Positions 60,811-64,000 of a stretch of DNA of 64,000 bases are shown one piece after another. The notes beneath the pieces were generated by a model. That model did not search any database. It saw only the letters and a list, made by a program, of their open reading frames with translations, and was not told the origin of the DNA. A program made the position numbers and the translations under genes. The stretch is from Halobacteriovorax sp. JY17 (lineage in GTDB: Bacteria > Bdellovibrionota > Bacteriovoracia > Bacteriovoracales > Bacteriovoracaceae). How positions within the stretch are numbered: position 1 is the stretch's first letter; each line of letters opens with the position of its first letter. The stretch spans positions 310,001 to 374,000 of the forward strand of contig NZ_NJER01000003.1 in assembly GCF_002753895.1 (NCBI RefSeq), given 5' to 3'.

Positions 60811-62363
60811 ACTCTCACAAATGTTATATAATATGCTTTCGCAAAGTTATCTTTACCAAGTAAACTCGCAACATGAATAGCATAGGCGTTCCCTTGGAGA
60901 TCATATTCACCTTCTTGGTTAGTTCCCCCATTGTTGGCCGAGTTGTCGCATAACTCGATCACTGTCCCAGCAAAACCTTTCTCTCTCGAAACATCAGATA
61001 TATTCATACCTTGAGCACTTGACTCTCTTATACCTGTTATATCTTCCGCTTCATTATTAATTGCTTGTACATTTTTTTCTGAATCTAAGACGAGTACGGC
61101 CACCCCAGATCCTCTCATGAATTCCTTTAATGTCGAGACATACCCTTCATCTCCTTCCATTTCTGCAAACTCACTATCCATCTCTTCATTTTGAAGCTCT
61201 CTATTCCTTTGAAGAATAGAGTTTACGGAAGATCTAAGAGTATTCATTTCACTAAAAAGAAAACGACTTTCTAGATTTCGCCTCTTACCTCTCAAAGCTT
61301 CTTCAATTTGATACTTCATTTCATCTAAAGGTTTTATTGTTAAATAATAAACAATTGAAAAGAAAACGATTGCAACTAAGAAGGAAGTCATCAAAGCTTC
61401 AAGATAAGCCTTTGTACTTTCCTGACTCTCTACTGCTAGAGATTTAGGGCTAAACCTAATTGCAATAACCCCAACAGGCTCTGTCTGCCCCGTCTTTGGA
61501 TTAAAGGCCATAATTTTTTTACCAATACCAATCTCTCCACCATCAAGTCTCTTCTTGTAAATATTTTCCTCTGTTCTAGTCTTTTGTGCCCATTCCTTAA
61601 CTTTGATTGAGTGGGTATCGGTAATATAACTATTCATTCTGACTAGAGGTCTTACAATTCTTCCATCGAGTTCAAAAAGATCGTAACTCGTTACATCTTT
61701 AATACTATTCATAAAAGCTGTATTAAGCTGATCTAAATTCTTTGCTTCTAGAGCTCTTGCATTCGTTCTTGCAATTTCTTCTGCATAGTGGGCCCCACGC
61801 TCCGCCGTTTCAAGGAGAAGAGTTCTCTTGCTACTTTGAATCACAGGAAAAATAGTAAGCGTAATTGTAATAACACTCAAAATTGCCAAGAGTATTCCAA
61901 ACAAAACTCTCCACTCATACTCTTCATTTACACCGTGAAAGACAGGCATTAATTTATACTTAAATGCCCATATGACTTTGGCAGGAAGAGCCTGAGGAGC
62001 CGGAGGTGTATCCAACATGAAGTCAACATCTTCCTCTTCTTCTTGCGCTCTCTTCTTTATAACAATCTTTTTTTCAGCAACATAAACGACTTGTAAAATT
62101 GAATCAGGAAGAGCTATCTTATCGCCATTCTTAACTGTTGCTCTTTTAATAATCTTACCGTTTAGAAATGTTCCATTTGAACTTCCTAAGTCTTGTAAGT
62201 AAGCTGCATCTTTTGTTACTGATACCGCCATATGCTTCTTTGAAACACCATTTACAGGAAAGTTAATATCGCATTCATCACTGCGCCCGAGAATATTTTC
62301 TCCATCATGAAGTTCAAACTCCTGCCCTCTAAGCTTTCCACCTACGACAACTAATTTATACAT
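60807..62363 (-). CDS. FHA-sensor-PAS membrane protein
   Basis: 518 residues. FHA domain at the N-terminus (about 5-95: ENILGRSDECDINFPVNGVSKKHMAV, DLGSSNGTFLNGKIIKRA), linker, TM1 (about 150-172), a periplasmic region of about 150 residues with YDLFELDGRIVRPLVRMNSYIT and GVIAIRFSPKSLAVESQE (dCache/CHASE-like guess), TM2 (about 328-350, VAIVFFSIVYYLTIKPLDEM), a HAMP-like helix, and a PAS domain at the C-terminus (about 415-515; VAVLVLDSEKNVQAINNEAEDITG). No kinase, cyclase or DNA-binding output follows the PAS. It probably senses a signal and passes it by binding partners, perhaps through its own FHA. Part of the Tad operon. Confidence 0.85.
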   Translation of the reverse strand: MYKLVVVGGKLRGQEFELHDGENILGRSDECDINFPVNGVSKKHMAVSVTKDAAYLQDLGSSNGTFLNGKIIKRATVKNGDKIALPDSILQVVYVAEKKIVIKKRAQEEEEDVDFMLDTPPAPQALPAKVIWAFKYKLMPVFHGVNEEYEWRVLFGILLAILSVITITLTIFPVIQSSKRTLLLETAERGAHYAEEIARTNARALEAKNLDQLNTAFMNSIKDVTSYDLFELDGRIVRPLVRMNSYITDTHSIKVKEWAQKTRTEENIYKKRLDGGEIGIGKKIMAFNPKTGQTEPVGVIAIRFSPKSLAVESQESTKAYLEALMTSFLVAIVFFSIVYYLTIKPLDEMKYQIEEALRGKRRNLESRFLFSEMNTLRSSVNSILQRNRELQNEEMDSEFAEMEGDEGYVSTLKEFMRGSGVAVLVLDSEKNVQAINNEAEDITGIRESSAQGMNISDVSREKGFAGTVIELCDNSANNGGTNQEGEYDLQGNAYAIHVASLLGKDNFAKAYYITFVRV

Positions 62364-62698
62364 ACTATTTCCAATTGATCTTCTTTCTTTAATCTATTAT
62401 TTAAAGTTCCACTCTTCAGCTCTAATACCTGCGAGGATTTAAGGTACATTAATGTCATTCTCCAGGGCTTAATATTTTCAATGACTTTAACAACCTTCAT
62501 TTCCTTATTTAAGAAAACTATATCGAGCGCATATCTCATAAAGAAAGTATGAATCGAATTGCACTGTTTAATAAGGAGCCCATCAAATCCAATCATCTTC
62601 TTTTTAAACATTAAGCCTATTAGTCTTGAAAAAAAGTCATCTGCTATTTTTAATTCTTCGCAGAGAACAATCTCTTTAAACTTTACTTGCATACTCAT
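62351..62698 (-). CDS. DUF192 protein
   Basis: 115 residues of the DUF192 family: FSRLIGLMFKKKMIGFDGLLI near the N-terminus and CNSIHTFFMRYALDIVFLNKEMKVVKV, with the conserved HTFFM and DIVFL. VLELKSGT follows. The family is small, cytoplasmic or periplasmic, and lacks a proven function; it often sits near secretion or pilus genes. No signal peptide is seen here. Its ATG shares a base with the TAA of tadC, and its 3' end overlaps the FHA-PAS gene by 13 bases. Confidence 0.85.
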   Translation of the reverse strand: MSMQVKFKEIVLCEELKIADDFFSRLIGLMFKKKMIGFDGLLIKQCNSIHTFFMRYALDIVFLNKEMKVVKVIENIKPWRMTLMYLKSSQVLELKSGTLNNRLKKEDQLEIVCIN

Positions 62699-63912
62699 TA
62701 TTTAGGTCCCGTAACAAGTTCCAAAATAATTGGAGCCGCGACAACAATAAAAACTGCTGGAACAATAAGAAATAACATCGGGAAGAGAATTTTCGTAGCT
62801 GCTGTTGCTCCTGCTTTTTCAACCTCTGATGATTTCTTCTGCCTAATCTCTAATGATAGAGCTTTTAAGATAGGACCTATTGATGCCCCTACAGAGTCTG
62901 CCGCAATCAATGTTGCACAAAACGACGAGGTTTGAATTAAATCAATTCTCCAAGCAAGATTTCTTAGGGCCTCTGCCCTACTTGCACCAATTCGAATTTC
63001 TTTAATCATAGTTTCAAATTCTTCAGAAAGAGCTGTCTTCTTTGCCTTTTCAACAACTTTTGTCATAGCTGCAACAAAATCTAGTCCTGCTTCAACTGAA
63101 AGAGCAAGCATATCCACACAGAAAGGCATCGCCATAATGACTTCCTTCTGCCTCATTTGAATTCTTCCTTTTATCCAAATATCTGGGTAAACAAATCCTA
63201 CTGCTGCAATTATTGGAATCATACTTAATGGCCAATCTTCTTCTAAGAAAACTCTGACTCCAAAGAAAACAATAGGAAATCCAACAATGAGAAATATCTT
63301 AAATGAAAAGAAATCTTCAGGGCTTAAAACATCCGTTAATCCTGAAGAGGCTAATTTTCTCTTATACTTGTCCTTAATTTTCTTCTTGGATTTCATAGTC
63401 GAAACTATGGGGGTTACATACCTCTTAAAGAATGGCTTCGAATAACGAAGAACAATTCCATAGTTCTCAGTTGGTCCACTCTTCTTTCCTCCCTCTTCTA
63501 GTTTTTCAGAGGCTTTAAATTCTTCCTCATCTTGAAACATCATAATCGTTACAAGATAGACAGCAAGACCTATTAAACCTATTGATGAGTAGAAGAGTAA
63601 GTCAGAACCCGTATCTCTAGCAAGTCCACCCTTTAAGAATTCACAAGCATTTTCATGTCCACCCTGACAGGACTTTTGGATAAGCTTTCGCCCTTTTGAC
63701 TTTGATGCCTCACTTTCCGCCCCCATATACATCTGGCCAGCTTCATAGCAGTTAGCCATTTGTCCACGCTCACACTCTTCATTCAACAGTTGCACTAACT
63801 CTCTTGAAGAGAGATTCTCATAGCGCGCAGTTTGAGCGAGAGTTTGCGTTGGCGCAAAGAGCGTTAAAATTGTCAGTACAAGTAAAATGATATGATATCC
63901 CCATTTTTTCAT
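62698..63912 (-). CDS. tadC: TadC-like type II/Flp secretion membrane protein with Sel1-like N-terminus
   Basis: 404 residues. The N-terminus has a signal peptide (about 1-26, ending TLAQ), then about 70 residues of Sel1/Hcp-like Cys-paired repeat (LVQLLNEECERGQMANCYEAGQMYMG, LIQKSCQGGHENACEFLKGG), a membrane helix (about 106-124), then the T2SSF/TadC domain (about 190-395): PDIWIKGRIQMRQKEVIMAMPFCVDMLALSVEAGLDF, EEFETMIKEIRIGASRAEALRNLAWR, ATLIAADSVGASIGPILKAL, and two C-terminal helices. TadC is the inner-membrane platform for Flp/Tad pili. TadA and TadB are not in the window and may lie to the right. The Sel1 head is unusual for TadC. No clear ribosome site is seen before ATG. The final 88 bases show no gene. 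Confidence 0.85.
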   Translation of the reverse strand: MKKWGYHIILLVLTILTLFAPTQTLAQTARYENLSSRELVQLLNEECERGQMANCYEAGQMYMGAESEASKSKGRKLIQKSCQGGHENACEFLKGGLARDTGSDLLFYSSIGLIGLAVYLVTIMMFQDEEEFKASEKLEEGGKKSGPTENYGIVLRYSKPFFKRYVTPIVSTMKSKKKIKDKYKRKLASSGLTDVLSPEDFFSFKIFLIVGFPIVFFGVRVFLEEDWPLSMIPIIAAVGFVYPDIWIKGRIQMRQKEVIMAMPFCVDMLALSVEAGLDFVAAMTKVVEKAKKTALSEEFETMIKEIRIGASRAEALRNLAWRIDLIQTSSFCATLIAADSVGASIGPILKALSLEIRQKKSSEVEKAGATAATKILFPMLFLIVPAVFIVVAAPIILELVTGPK

Positions 63913-64000
63913 CTAAGTATAGGATATCAAAAGGATGTAAATAGGATGCTCACAGGCAAAAAAAGCATCCAATTTAAAGTAGTCGACAAAAGAGCTTAAG

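Noticed and set aside
63940-63970. GGATGC...GCATCC hairpin right of tadC as a terminator
   Set aside because: It lacks a T-run on either strand and lies upstream of tadC; the neighbour beyond the edge is not visible.
1-64000. CRISPR array, rRNA operon, complete insertion sequence or riboswitch
   Set aside because: I looked for regular repeat-spacer patterns, transposases with inverted ends, rRNA and the common riboswitch cores and saw none; weak or diverged cases could be missed by eye.

Overview
The window looks like chromosome from a low-GC, Gram-negative, predatory-type bacterium of the Bdellovibrionota, most like the Bacteriovorax/Halobacteriovorax branch. That placement is an inference from gene content (fused two-domain E1 oxoacid dehydrogenase, RNase Y beside zapA and ftsY, LolA and lipoproteins, FHA-rich Tad secretion genes, NtrC regulators) and AT-rich coding. 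No rRNA gene is present to confirm it. Genes are densely packed, and many convergent pairs overlap at their stop codons.

Layout. 1-5056 (minus): a tightly coupled five-gene operon of a secreted 25-residue-repeat protein, an SDR epimerase, an HExxH-type putative peptide-modifying enzyme, an orphan peptide-binding protein and a histidine kinase cut by the window edge. 5241-8674: fused branched-chain 2-oxoacid dehydrogenase E1 and an outer-membrane barrel. 8764-14989: a radical-SAM/glycosyltransferase cluster with a divergent cupin/JmjC-like oxygenase. 15021-22791: leucine dehydrogenase, ferredoxin, flavin oxidoreductase, CNNM/CorC transporter, NUDIX hydrolase, Dus and small membrane proteins. 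22870-28750: housekeeping block (rny, formyl-THF cyclo-ligase, zapA, ftsY, epmA). 28744-31100: an NtrC-type regulator coupled to a 65-residue stand-alone histidine-kinase-like helical hairpin. 31399-36336: a 1645-residue multidomain lipoprotein. 36329-46972: rimO, lytic transglycosylase, lolA, smc, and a chemoreceptor with a good sigma-28 promoter candidate.

47099-53073 looks like a metal-handling accessory region. It holds a HupE/His-rich cluster, a recombinase-tail protein with a 55-residue membrane peptide, and a DtxR-family repressor operon (repressor, cytochrome-c/FTR1 iron permease, CDF transporter) with two operator-like palindromes upstream. A tRNA-Pro(UGG) follows, preceded by a repeated AAATATCGCA motif. 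53489-55558 carries rdgB, rph and birA.

55555-63912 is a minus-strand signalling/secretion operon: TadC with an unusual periplasmic Sel1-like N-terminus, a DUF192 protein, three FHA membrane proteins, a PP2C phosphatase and a receiver-domain protein. This suggests phospho-threonine control of a Tad-type machine whose other parts lie beyond the right edge.

The best candidates for undescribed biology are the peptide-themed operon at the left end, the FHA/PP2C/Tad signalling operon at the right end, and the mini-DHp/NtrC pair in the middle. All functional links between neighbours are inference from position; no database search was possible.
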